59,566 nt of DNA from a virus (IMGVR_UViG_3300015263_001819:1-59566), one strand, 5' to 3'. Shown: positions 1 to 7,758, counted from the stretch's first letter. Numbers and translations are program-made. Notes: generated from the sequence alone by a model not told the origin.

Positions 1-262
1 TCGCCATGTCGCATCTCGGCGCTCGCCATCCGACATCCGCCGTCGAGGTCGGCCGCCCATCGCCATGTCGCATCTCGGCGCTCGCCATCCGACATCCGCC
101 GTCGAGGTCGGCCGCCCATCGCCATGTCGCATCTCGGCGCTCGCCATCCGACATCCGCCGTCGAGGTCGGCCGCCATCCGACGTGTCGCATCTCGGCGCT
201 CGCCATCCGACATCCGCCGTCGAGGTCGGCCGCCGTCCGACATCCGCCGTCGAAGTCGGCCA
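1..262. repeat. 59-bp tandem repeat array (about 4 copies)
   Basis: A unit of 59 bases starting with cgccatgtcgcatctcgg recurs at positions 2, 61, 120 and (degenerate) about 180, with partial fragments up to about 262. Because 59 is not a multiple of three, the array is open in all three forward frames, which creates overlapping spurious ORFs. No protein is inferred. The array lies at the window edge, so it may continue to the left. Confidence 0.9.
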
Positions 263-634
263 ACATGGCGCCATGCCGACATCCGTCGGCATCCGTCGAC
301 ATCCTGTGGATCAGACCCACCTTTCCCCACCAGTCGGCCGTGGTACGCCATCGTACCTGCCTTCCTCACCAAGTGTCTAGTTATCCTCCGATGGCATACA
401 TCGGGGCCTGCATCTGACAAGGTAGGCAAGTATCCGACATGTCGCATGCCATCGCCTTAGAACTCACCGTGTGGTGAATTAGGGGGCGATCGGCGGTGAG
501 CGGCGAAGATGTGCGCAAGGTAGGCGGATCGGGGGCGGTCGGCGCTCGAGGCCTACGGGTGAAGCCCATGTGTGCGGAGGTCGGGGGGCTACCCACGGGG
601 GTTCCGGTGTAGGGCGGTGTGGGGTGGGGGTTGG
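263..634. other. non-coding stretch
   Basis: No ORF with a ribosome site or recognisable product was found. The first part still contains fragments of the 59-bp unit (for example ccgacatgtcgcatgcc near 436). The remainder is G-rich and low in complexity. Confidence 0.5.
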
Positions 635-710
635 CCCAAGACCGGCTACGAAAATTTCGTGGCGAAATCCGCCCCCCAAGACCGGCTACGAAATTTTCGT
701 GGCGAAATCC
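635..710. repeat. two 36-bp direct repeats with palindromic cores
   Basis: The segment 635-670 recurs at 675-710 (period 40). Each copy carries an A/T-rich core: acgaaaatttcgt in the first and acgaaattttcgt in the second, which are exact reverse complements of each other. The arrangement looks like a pair of protein-binding sites. Which protein binds is unknown. Confidence 0.75.
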
Positions 711-916
711 CGATTCGCGGCTAGCTAGGCGGAATCGTTACCGAAAAACCGAACGGCGGGCGCGACGGTGTCTGGAATCCAGTGACGACGGACTACGGGA
801 AACGGTCGACGCTAACCGCTCGAGAAATTTCACAATTCGGTATTCTAGAATCGCGAACGGGCGCCGGGGGCGGGCCTTCGATCGGCCCTTACGGGCCTTG
901 CGCCGGGCGCGGCGTG

Positions 917-968
917 TGTTATGTTCGATTTACCTTCTCCTCATAGGAGATGCCCATCGCGAGATGGG
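917..968 (+). promoter_or_regulatory. extended -10 followed by two small hairpins
   Basis: TGTTATGTT at 917-925 fits the extended -10 pattern used elsewhere in this phage. Seven to ten bases downstream the predicted transcript begins with two adjacent perfect hairpins: TCTCCT-cat-AGGAGA (936-950) and CCCATC-gcga-GATGGG (953-968, GNRA-type loop). A 26-codon ORF from ATG 950 is possible but has no independent support. This may be the 5' end of a short untranslated RNA. Confidence 0.4.
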
Positions 969-1310
969 GGCGATTCGAGAGAACCGTCGTGGTGGTGGAG
1001 GCCTTCCGGCGACGGACGGCGGTCAAATAGACTGGGTAAGCCGAGATAAACGAAGCGATTCTCGCCCCTTCCACGCTCCGAGCCGTAAGGCGAGGAGAGC
1101 CCCCCTCGAACCCGATCCCCCGGGACGGTTCACTCCGAAGCATGCGCCGGCGATACAAAACCCGCGAACTTGCTGGCGAAGAGAGTCGCTTGGGAGTACT
1201 CGAGGGGTGGCTATCGTCCGGGGGGCGGGGCGGTAGCCCCGACCGGATCCGATGCCGACCGACTATCGTCGGCCGACTTCGAAACCGAATCGCCTACGAT
1301 CCTAAACGGT
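969..1310. other. non-coding stretch
   Basis: No gene, terminator or repeat was recognised. Forward ORFs here have no ribosome site and arginine-rich, shadow-like translations. Confidence 0.4.
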
Positions 1311-1640
1311 TAGACGCCTACGGAACGAGATGCGAATCGCTTCCGAGCCCCACTTCGCTCGCTCTAGCCTAAAAGCGAACGATCCTAGCCGCCTAGATGC
1401 ATATCGCGTACGAACCTAAAAGCCGATTTGAGTATCGCGTTCGAGTCGAGATGTAAATCGCCGTCGAACCCCTAACCGATGTGCAAATCGGCTAAGGCTA
1501 ACGATACTAGTAGGTTAGCCGACTAGATGCGTATCGCGCCCAAACCGATGTGCTAATCCGCTCCGCTCGTTCTAGCCTAAGTGCGAATCGGCTAAGAGCG
1601 AACGATCCTAGTAGGTTAGCCGCCTAGATGCGTATCGGAT
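1311..1640. repeat. family of diverged CTAG-containing repeats
   Basis: A core of CTAGATGCRTATCG occurs at 1393-1406, 1523-1536 and 1624-1637. Two copies are preceded by a shared block CTAGTAGGTTAGCC. Variants of gatgtgcaaatcggct are scattered between them (about 1330, 1450, 1482, 1545 and 1582). At 1496-1520 there is a dyad GGCTAAC/GTTAGCC around ACTAGT. The layout resembles an iteron or operator array upstream of the terminase genes. No ORF uses this stretch. Confidence 0.65.
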
Positions 1641-1834
1641 CGACGCCCAAATGGCGGAGGGAGTTGTATCTAGCGCCCTTATACTGACCAACCGTTTAGT
1701 GTATCGGCGTTTAGCTCGTTCGATCTGCCCGACTCGCCCCGTTCGAAGCGCCCGTTTTACGACTCGGATCGGACTCGACTCGCGCGTCGATCGCTCCCGT
1801 TACTCGTCCTATTCGCCCTTCTGCGCTCTCCCTC
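1641..1834. other. non-coding stretch with a possible -10
   Basis: No gene was seen. TATACT at 1680-1685 is a good -10 hexamer on the plus strand but lacks a clear -35. If it is used, the terminase transcript would carry the hairpin at 1835-1865 in its leader. Confidence 0.3.
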
Positions 1835-1865
1835 GGGCGGGGAGGCCCGTAGGGCCTCCCCGCCC
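1835..1865. other. perfect 14-bp inverted repeat, 3-nt loop
   Basis: GGGCGGGGAGGCCC (1835-1848) pairs perfectly with GGGCCTCCCCGCCC (1852-1865) across a GTA loop. No T-tract follows on the plus strand, so it is not a canonical terminator. It lies about 125 bp before the small terminase gene, a usual place for packaging-recognition sequences, but that role is only a possibility. Confidence 0.7.
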
Positions 1866-1974
1866 TCCACCTCGCCTCTCGCGCCCGGCTAGGGGCCTTT
1901 CTTGGCCCGTCTAATCGCAAAGCCGATCCCGTCGTTTGGGTTTCGGACTTGATAAACTACCGAATGGGATGTGG

Positions 1975-1980
1975 TAGGTT
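1975..1980 (+). promoter_or_regulatory. candidate -10 TAGGTT for terminase small subunit
   Basis: TAGGTT ends 8 nt before ATG 1989. This fits the close -10-to-start spacing seen at many genes here. It supports ATG 1989 over the GTG at 1971, which lies upstream of the element. Confidence 0.45.
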
Positions 1981-1988
1981 TAGGTGCG

Positions 1989-2600
1989 ATGCCTACTGCC
2001 ACTTCTCCCGTTTCCGCTCCCTCGATCTTCGATGCCGAGTTCGACGATCCGGACGACGACGAAGCGCCTCCCGATCCGAACGCCGAGCCGATCGCTCCCG
2101 TCGTTCGGTCCGAGCCCGACACGTCTCTCGAGCGCTTGCCTTTGCCTCGCGGCCGGCGATCGTCTCTCGACAAGCGCTCGATCGGCACGATCCGCGCCGC
2201 GCTTCGTTCGGGAATGCCGCTGTCGCAAACCGCGGGGTTGATCGGCATTTCTAGCTCGACGCTCCACTCGTGGTTGCGAAAGGGGTACGAGCCCGAGCCC
2301 GGCGACGATCCGTTGTACGCGGAATTGGCCCACGTCGTCGACTTCGAACGATCGCAACAAACGTTGCAAGGCGTGGAATTGATGAAGATCCACGCGTTGA
2401 AAGACCCTCGCGCCGCGAGATGGTTGCTGCAAGCGCAAGATCCGCACACGTGGGGCGATAAGCTTCAGCAAAAGGTCGAAGTGGAGCACACCCACAAGAA
2501 GGCCGCCGAGGACTTGTCGATGCTGACCGACGAAGAACTCGAGCTTCGCGCCCGGATCGAGGAGAAGATCACCGCCGGGCGGCTCGGAGAAGGCGGATGA
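1989..2600 (+). CDS. terS: terminase small subunit (terS)
   Basis: This 203-residue protein lies directly before the large terminase. It has an acidic, disordered N-terminus, then a helix-turn-helix around residues 55-85 (SLSQTAGLIGISSSTLHSWL-type sequence). A repeated-helix region follows, with the H-x-W-x-D-K-L-Q-Q-K-V-E-V-E signature typical of terS proteins. It should recognise the packaging site and assist the large subunit. GTG 1971 is an alternative start, but the candidate -10 at 1975-1980 favours ATG 1989. The stop overlaps the next start as ATGA. Confidence 0.85.
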   Translation: MPTATSPVSAPSIFDAEFDDPDDDEAPPDPNAEPIAPVVRSEPDTSLERLPLPRGRRSSLDKRSIGTIRAALRSGMPLSQTAGLIGISSSTLHSWLRKGYEPEPGDDPLYAELAHVVDFERSQQTLQGVELMKIHALKDPRAARWLLQAQDPHTWGDKLQQKVEVEHTHKKAAEDLSMLTDEELELRARIEEKITAGRLGEGG

Positions 2601-3142
2601 TCGACGATCCGGAAAGCGAAGCGCCCGAAGCCGAGAGCGAAAGCGAAGCGCCCGCGGCCGAAGCGCCCGAGAAGCGCGGCCGGGCGCCGTTCACGCCGAT
2701 GCGTCGATGGCGGATCGGCGCGGCGCTCTTCGGCCAACCTAAATCGCCCGAGCATCGGCTCGCCATGTCCGAAGCCCACCGCAAAAGGAAGCGCTCCGAG
2801 GCCCACCGCAAGGCCATCTCCGAAGGCCGGCGTCGGCAAATCGCCGAGGGCAAAGCCGCGACCCACGAGCGCGCCCAAAAAGAGCACCTCGCCCGCAAGC
2901 GTCGGCAATACGAACTCGACCTTCTCCGAGCCTACGAGGCGGGTCGGATGGATTTGTATTGGGACGTGTGGGCGAGCCAAGGATGGCGCGAGGAGCGGTG
3001 GATCTTCGACTCGTCGGTCGTGTCCGACGGGACGGTCGCCCTCTACCGCCGCTCTCGCCGCCGGCGGAAGCTGCCCGACCACATCATCGAGACGTACTTC
3101 GCCCCAATCGTAAAGGAACTCCATGGCCTCCCCCGCGACTGA
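2597..3142 (+). CDS. NUMOD3-like DNA-binding protein
   Basis: This 181-residue protein is inserted between the terminase subunits and overlaps both (4 bp with terS, 20 bp with terL). The N-terminus is acidic and Ala/Glu-rich. Residues 45-80 contain two copies of a motif like SPEHRLAMSEAHR and SEAHRKAISEGRR, resembling the NUMOD3 helix found in homing nucleases and some phage proteins. No GIY-YIG or HNH nuclease domain is visible, and the basic C-terminal half is not recognised. It could be a packaging accessory factor or the remnant of a homing-type gene. The family call rests on the motif alone. Confidence 0.5.
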   Translation: MIDDPESEAPEAESESEAPAAEAPEKRGRAPFTPMRRWRIGAALFGQPKSPEHRLAMSEAHRKRKRSEAHRKAISEGRRRQIAEGKAATHERAQKEHLARKRRQYELDLLRAYEAGRMDLYWDVWASQGWREERWIFDSSVVSDGTVALYRRSRRRRKLPDHIIETYFAPIVKELHGLPRD

Positions 3143-4604
3143 TCGAGAGCTAGTGCGCCGCGGCGGTTTTGCGAAGTTCGTCCAACTCGCATGGCACGTC
3201 ATCGATACGTCGACGCTCGTGTGGGAGCCCCACATGCAACTCCTCGCCGACCACTACGACGCCGTCTCGCGCGGGGAAATCACCCGCCTCGTCGTGAACG
3301 TTCCGCCGGGCACCGGCAAGACGCTGATCACTTGCGTACTATGGCCCGCATGGGACTGGATTACGAACCCCCGGCGCAAGTGGATGTTCATCGGCTACTC
3401 GGACGATAAGGTTCGCGAGTCGGCGGATTTGCACATCCGGCTCGTGCGCTCGGAGTGGTTTCAAGAGCGCTGGGGTGACGTCGTCGGCAACATCGAAGGC
3501 GGCGAGCGCGCCGCGTCGGGGCGGTTCTACAACACCCACGGCGGGATGCGCATGTCGACGACGATGAACTCGAGCGCGACCGGATTCCACGTCGACATCC
3601 AAGTATGCGATGACCCGAACAAGGCGCAGGACCTCGACCTCGGCGGCGACTCGGCGCGGGAGAAGATGTCGCAATCGGTCGCGCGATGGCGCGGCGCGTT
3701 CGCCACCCGCACCGGTAATCGCCTCGAGTTCCGCCGCGTGGTGATCATGCAGCGCCTTCACGAGGCGGACCTCGCGGGCGATTGCATCGCCGCCGGCTAC
3801 CAAGCGCTCATCTTGCCGATGGAGTTCGAGCCCGAGCGCGCGTATCGGTCGAAGTGGGGCTCGGATTGGCGCACCGAAGAAGGGGAGCTACTCGCACCGA
3901 AGCGCTTCCCGCGCGAGGTCATCGACATGCTCAAGACGGGCGCCGATGCGATGACGGCGCTCGATTGGGCAGCGCAAATGCAGCAACGGCCGAGCCCCGC
4001 CGCGGGCGTCGTGTTCTCGACGCAGCACTTCCAGCGGCGATGGGACGCGCGCCCGTCGAACCTAGGGCGGATCATCCTCTCGGTGGACGCGACGTTCAAG
4101 GAGACGAAGAACTCTGACTTTTGCGTCATCCAAGTGTGGGGCCAACGCACCTCGACCGAGTTCTATTTGCTCGATCAATGGCGAAAGCGCACGGGCTTAC
4201 ACGGTGCGATCGAGGCGACGCTCGCGCTCCGGGCGCAATGGGGCGCGACGACGGTCATCGTCGAGGATCGCGCGAACGGGAGCGCGGTCATCGAGACCCT
4301 ACGCGGGCAAATCCCCGGCGTCGTGCCGGTGCAACCCGAAGGCGGTAAAGAAGCGCGGGCGTGGTCGATCCAACCGATGCTCGAACACGGCTCGGTGGTG
4401 TTCCCGTCGGACCGCGTAGCGCCGTGGATGGAAGGCTTCGTCGCCAACGCCGTGGGCTTCCCGACGGCGCGCTACGACGACGAGGTCGACGCGATGAGCC
4501 AAGCCCTCCGCTACCTCGCCGGCCGCGGACGCCGGGCGAAATGGCGCGACGCGATCGGCGGGATGTCGAAACTAGCCGGCGCGCTCGGCCCCGGGCGTTT
4601 TTAG
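3123..4604 (+). CDS. terL: terminase large subunit (terL)
   Basis: This 493-residue protein is the ATP-driven packaging motor and nuclease. The Walker A motif PPGTGKT is at residues 61-67, and a Walker B-like VDIQVCDDP at 157-165 is followed by the coupling region. The RNase H-fold nuclease domain begins around 315, with LSVDATFKETKNSDF (D322), VIVEDRANG (E381/D382) and YDDEVDAMSQAL (D452-D456) supplying the acidic residues. Length and motif order are normal for the family. The start overlaps the upstream gene by 20 bp, suggesting translational coupling. Confidence 0.96.
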   Translation: MASPATDRELVRRGGFAKFVQLAWHVIDTSTLVWEPHMQLLADHYDAVSRGEITRLVVNVPPGTGKTLITCVLWPAWDWITNPRRKWMFIGYSDDKVRESADLHIRLVRSEWFQERWGDVVGNIEGGERAASGRFYNTHGGMRMSTTMNSSATGFHVDIQVCDDPNKAQDLDLGGDSAREKMSQSVARWRGAFATRTGNRLEFRRVVIMQRLHEADLAGDCIAAGYQALILPMEFEPERAYRSKWGSDWRTEEGELLAPKRFPREVIDMLKTGADAMTALDWAAQMQQRPSPAAGVVFSTQHFQRRWDARPSNLGRIILSVDATFKETKNSDFCVIQVWGQRTSTEFYLLDQWRKRTGLHGAIEATLALRAQWGATTVIVEDRANGSAVIETLRGQIPGVVPVQPEGGKEARAWSIQPMLEHGSVVFPSDRVAPWMEGFVANAVGFPTARYDDEVDAMSQALRYLAGRGRRAKWRDAIGGMSKLAGALGPGRF

Positions 4605-4642
4605 CTGGACGCGCGCCCCGCGGGGGCATACGTTCTAGACGG

Positions 4643-4660
4643 GCCTCATGGGGAGGCTTT
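4643..4660 (+). terminator. weak terminator-like hairpin
   Basis: GCCTC (4643-4647) pairs with GAGGC (4653-4657), followed by only three T residues, 40 bp after terL. The stem is short, so termination would be partial at best. Confidence 0.3.
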
Positions 4661-4680
4661 GTGGTAACATAAAAGCCCAA

Positions 4681-4705
4681 ACCCGATCGGGGTCTAGGAT
4701 CGGGT
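4681..4705 (+). promoter_or_regulatory. dyad ACCCGATC/GATCGGGT around a -10-like TAGGAT
   Basis: The 8-bp inverted repeat at 4681-4688 and 4698-4705 brackets TAGGAT (4695-4700). A bound protein would occlude that element, so this may be an operator-promoter for the gene at 4798. Confidence 0.4.
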
Positions 4706-4797
4706 AGCCTGCCGGCGGGCTAGTGGATCGGGCGCTCGTCAAGGCGTTCGAAGCCGGCTTTTTTCGCGCCCGTTTGAGGGCGCCGAAGGAGGAGCCG

Positions 4798-5103
4798 ATG
4801 TCTAGCGAGAGCGATCCGCTTACGACCAAGGAGCGTAGGGCCGTTGCTTGGGTGAAGCGGAACTCGCCACCACATTCCAGATACTACGTCATAGCGCGAG
4901 CCCTCGAGCGCGTGGCGCCGGAGCCGAAAGAGTGGGTGGACTGCACGTTCGGCGAGGCGATGGTCGCTCTTGAGGAAGGCAAACGCGTTCGCAGGAGAGC
5001 GAACGTCCCAGGCGCCCCGTGGTATGAGAGCCCTGTAGGCGAAGAGTGCACCGTAGCCGCGTTTCGATCGCTCCGGTGGCAACGTGAAAGGACGACGCCG
5101 TGA
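4798..5103 (+). CDS. small protein with C-terminal FGEA module (DUF2829-like signature)
   Basis: This is a 101-residue protein. ATG 4798 is chosen over GTG 4723 because aaggaggagccg precedes it as a strong ribosome site. Residues 46-68 read EWVDCTFGEAMVALEEGKRV, nearly identical to residues 75-92 of the gene at 7366 and partly like the gene at 5216. The F-G-E-A-(x)5-L-x-x-G-K-x-V-x-R pattern is reminiscent of the start of DUF2829 proteins, which include the Thoeris antagonist Tad2. Here the module is C-terminal and shorter than usual, so function is unproven. Confidence 0.6.
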   Translation: MSSESDPLTTKERRAVAWVKRNSPPHSRYYVIARALERVAPEPKEWVDCTFGEAMVALEEGKRVRRRANVPGAPWYESPVGEECTVAAFRSLRWQRERTTP

Positions 5104-5219
5104 AGGACGAAGACACAACCCACTCGACCCGACTGCGCACGAGATCTCGGCGGAGTGCGAGCGCGTGGGATACCAGACACGAGGATTGGGCGCCGAAAAG
5201 CAGAGGAGGTAAGCGGTGA
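5100..5219 (+). CDS. 39-residue coupled small protein
   Basis: This GTG-initiated ORF overlaps the stop of the previous gene (GTGA, 5100-5103) and the start of the next (GTGA, 5216-5219), the same coupling used by its neighbours. AAAGGA lies 9 nt upstream. The product is hydrophilic and rich in Arg, Ser and Thr, with no recognised domain. Support comes from gap-filling and double overlap only. Confidence 0.45.
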   Translation: MKDEDTTHSTRLRTRSRRSASAWDTRHEDWAPKSRGGKR

Positions 5220-5710
5220 AAGTTGTAAAGACGACGAAGGCGACGGACGTCGCCGATGCGCTACGAGCTGGGGCGATCGGCGCCTTCGACGGCGAACGTG
5301 ACGTCTTCTATCTAGGCAAAGGGCCACATCCGCAGGCGTACGCCATTGAGATGTTCGACGAGTCCGAGTGGTATGTCGTCTACGCTGACGACGTCCCCGC
5401 GCCCGAGATCGATCCGCTCTCGCCGGACGATCGGCTTATCGTCGAACGGCACCGAAAGTCGTCCGACCGAGCCGTTCGGCGGATGATCGAATTGCTCGAT
5501 GTCTTCGCGCCCAAGCCCGCCTTGGATTTCGAGGAGTGCACACCCGGCGAGGCTTGCGATGCGGCGCTGTCGGGGGTCATCGTCGAGTACGAAACCGTCC
5601 GCGACGATTGGCGACGTCTAACCGATTCGCCCGGCGACGTGCAGTGGGCGAAGTCCCGATGGAGGAAGGCCAAGGCTAGGCCCCCGGAGACGGGGGGCGG
5701 CGCGGCGTGA
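5216..5710 (+). CDS. hypothetical protein with C-(S/T)-x-G-E-A motif
   Basis: This 164-residue protein starts at GTG 5216 behind gaggaggtaagcg. It is acidic, with an N-terminal segment of predicted alpha/beta character. Around residues 103-120 it carries FEECTPGEACDAAL, which aligns with the WVDCTFGEAMVAL module of the genes on either side (4798 and 7366). It may be a diverged member of the same three-gene family flanking the portal gene. Function is unknown. Confidence 0.65.
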   Translation: MKVVKTTKATDVADALRAGAIGAFDGERDVFYLGKGPHPQAYAIEMFDESEWYVVYADDVPAPEIDPLSPDDRLIVERHRKSSDRAVRRMIELLDVFAPKPALDFEECTPGEACDAALSGVIVEYETVRDDWRRLTDSPGDVQWAKSRWRKAKARPPETGGGAA

Positions 5711-5719
5711 TGCTACCCT
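5711..5719 (+). promoter_or_regulatory. extended -10 TGCTACCCT, leaderless spacing
   Basis: The hexamer TACCCT ends 5 nt before portal ATG 5725, with TGC upstream. No ribosome-binding site precedes the ATG. Confidence 0.6.
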
Positions 5720-5724
5720 AAGGC

Positions 5725-7320
5725 ATGGCCGAAACCGTATCCGACGCCGCGCCGCCCGACGCCCCCGCCCCTCCCCGTCTCCGGGGGCTCGGCGATAGCC
5801 TCGGAGATCGTTTAGGGATTCCGGTTTTCGCCGTCGACGCGGTCGTCAACTCGATGACCGGAACGGGCACGACCCGCTCGAAGTCGACGTACAACCGCTA
5901 CGCCGCCGCCGCCCGCCTCTCCGAGGCGGACATCGAGATCCTCTTCCGGGACAACCCCCTCGCCCGCCGCATCGTCGCCAAGATGCCCGAGACCGCGCTC
6001 CGGGCGGGGTTCGGGATTCGCCGAGCGGGCGCCTCGCCGGCGGCCGACGCCGACGCCCGGATGAAGATCACCCGGCGATGGGCGGAGCTCGAGGGACCCA
6101 AGCGCCTCAAGCGCGGCGCGCAATGGGCGCGCGCCTTCGGCGGCGGTGGGCTCATCGTAGCTGCGACGGGCTCAGGCCCGCTCGACGCGCCTCTCGTGCC
6201 GTCGCGGGTGACGGCCGTCGAGCGCTTCATCGAGTGGGATCGCCAGCAACTCACCGAGTTTCAGTGGTATCCGGACGGCGAGCCGAGCCACTACCTCTTC
6301 ACCCCCCGACGCCGCGGCGTAAATCTAGCGCCGATGGTCGTCCACGCGTCTCGGGTGCTCGCGTTCCCCGCGGCCGACGCTACGGTCACCCAACGCGTCG
6401 AGAACGACGGGTGGGACGACTCGGTGCTCCAAGCCGTCTATGAGACGCTCCTCGACTACGACGGCTCGTGGGCGTCGATCACCGACATGTTCGCCGACGC
6501 AAGCCAAGCCGTCTTCAAGCTCTCAGGGCTCATCGAGTCGCTGACCGAGGGCAACGGCAACGACGGCGTGCGCGACGTGCTCACCCGCCTTCGGACGATG
6601 GACCTCACTCGTAGCTCGAGTCGCGCGCTCGTGCTCGACGCCGGCGACGAGAACGGCCGGGGCGGCGAGTCGTTCGAGGTCATCGACCGCTCGGGCTTCG
6701 GGACGCTCGCGCCTATGGTCATCCAAATGTTCGTCCGGTTGTGCGCGGCGGCGGACATGCCGATGACGGTGCTGCTCGGCACGTCCCCGTCGGGCCAAGA
6801 CGCTACCGGCGAGTCGGACATGGCGTTGTGGTTCAACTCCGTCGACGTCTACCGGCAAAGCCTGACGCCCTTCATCGCGGCGATGGTTCGGATGATCGCG
6901 TACGAAGTCGGCGACGAAGACCCGGAGAGCTGGGAAGTCGTGTGGCCGGAGCTTCAACGCCCCAAGCCGCTGGACGTGGCGACCGCGCGCAACATGACCG
7001 TCACGTCGATCATGCAGCTCATCGACAACAACGTCGTCACGCCCGAGGAAGTGGCGCTCTCGATGCCGTCGTGGGTCGAGGAGGGTCTTGCCGGGCTCGA
7101 CATCGACATGCCGGCGCGACTCGAGGCGCTCCCCGAAGCGCTCCGGGAGGTCGCCGAGCGCGACTATGCCGAGGAACCCCCCGAGCCCGCCGACGTGGGG
7201 CCCGGCCAACTCGATCCGGGCGAAGACCCCGAGCCCCCGGAAGACGGCCCGAAGCCTCCTCCAGAGCGGATGACGGAGAGAAAAACGCCGTCGAAGACCG
7301 CCGGGCGACAAATCGGCTAG
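5725..7320 (+). CDS. portal protein (DUF1073-type)
   Basis: This 531-residue protein follows the terminase genes in the usual portal position. The N-terminal third contains the NRYAAAARLSEADIE...FRDNPLARRIVAKMPE segment typical of DUF1073 portals. The middle carries the conserved MCM-like wing and stem with MTVLLGTSPSGQDATGESD around 347-366. The C-terminal 60 residues are Pro/Glu-rich and probably disordered. It would form the dodecameric DNA gate at one capsid vertex. Translation is probably leaderless, since a TANNNT -10 sits 5 nt before the ATG and no GGAGG is present. Confidence 0.9.
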   Translation: MAETVSDAAPPDAPAPPRLRGLGDSLGDRLGIPVFAVDAVVNSMTGTGTTRSKSTYNRYAAAARLSEADIEILFRDNPLARRIVAKMPETALRAGFGIRRAGASPAADADARMKITRRWAELEGPKRLKRGAQWARAFGGGGLIVAATGSGPLDAPLVPSRVTAVERFIEWDRQQLTEFQWYPDGEPSHYLFTPRRRGVNLAPMVVHASRVLAFPAADATVTQRVENDGWDDSVLQAVYETLLDYDGSWASITDMFADASQAVFKLSGLIESLTEGNGNDGVRDVLTRLRTMDLTRSSSRALVLDAGDENGRGGESFEVIDRSGFGTLAPMVIQMFVRLCAAADMPMTVLLGTSPSGQDATGESDMALWFNSVDVYRQSLTPFIAAMVRMIAYEVGDEDPESWEVVWPELQRPKPLDVATARNMTVTSIMQLIDNNVVTPEEVALSMPSWVEEGLAGLDIDMPARLEALPEALREVAERDYAEEPPEPADVGPGQLDPGEDPEPPEDGPKPPPERMTERKTPSKTAGRQIG

Positions 7321-7365
7321 CGCGCGCGGGCGTTCTCGGGTAGCCTCCGAAGCGGAGGTTACGAT

Positions 7366-7758
7366 ATGGATGTCCCCGAGAAGAAGACGTACGACTTGAC
7401 GAAACCCACCGAGCGCTTCCGGGCGCTGCTGGACGGGCGCACGTTGGTGCTGAACGGACACGAGTGTCTCGTCGTTGGTGACGAGATCCGCTACCGCCAG
7501 GAAGGCGGAACGGGCGAGAGCCTAGCACGATTCTCGATAGCGTATCTCAACAACCGTTATAAAAAAGTGAGCCTCAAGCCTGAGAAGCGGTGGGTCGACT
7601 GCTCGTTTGGTGAGGCGATGTTCGCCCTCGAGAAAGGCGAACCTATCCGTTCACGCAACCCCATCGGTCCCGAGAATGCGTGGGCGCAAGGGGGCTGGAT
7701 CGAAGGCTCTTTGTCGCGGATGGCCGCCCGCGTGTGGCAGCGCGAGATCGAGGAGTGA
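7366..7758 (+). CDS. paralogous FGEA-module protein
   Basis: This 130-residue protein starts at ATG 7366 with gcggaggt upstream. The first 70 residues are unlike the gene at 4798. Residues 75-92 (RWVDCSFGEAMFALEKGE) and the C-terminal ARVWQRE match that gene closely, so the two share a C-terminal module and differ in their N-terminal parts. The resemblance of FGEAMFALEKG to DUF2829/Tad2-type proteins is suggestive only. It lies between the portal and a run of unknown small genes. Confidence 0.65.
   Translation: MDVPEKKTYDLTKPTERFRALLDGRTLVLNGHECLVVGDEIRYRQEGGTGESLARFSIAYLNNRYKKVSLKPEKRWVDCSFGEAMFALEKGEPIRSRNPIGPENAWAQGGWIEGSLSRMAARVWQREIEE

Noticed and set aside
1-262. CRISPR array
   Set aside because: Contiguous tandem repeats without unique spacers.
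6-460. Three overlapping forward ORFs in the left end
   Set aside because: They are frame-shifted readings of the 59-bp tandem repeat, with no ribosome site or domain.
619-1372. Forward ORFs of 205 and 76 residues
   Set aside because: Arg-rich, no ribosome site, no recognisable fold, and they cover the direct repeats and hairpins.
1971-1988. GTG 1971 as terS start
   Set aside because: It lies upstream of the candidate -10 and lacks a ribosome site; ATG 1989 fits better.
1889-2495. Minus-strand ORFs opposite terS
   Set aside because: Shadow frames of a well-supported gene in GC-rich DNA.
6523-7461. 312-residue minus-strand ORF opposite the portal
   Set aside because: Reverse shadow; the portal reading is supported by family motifs.
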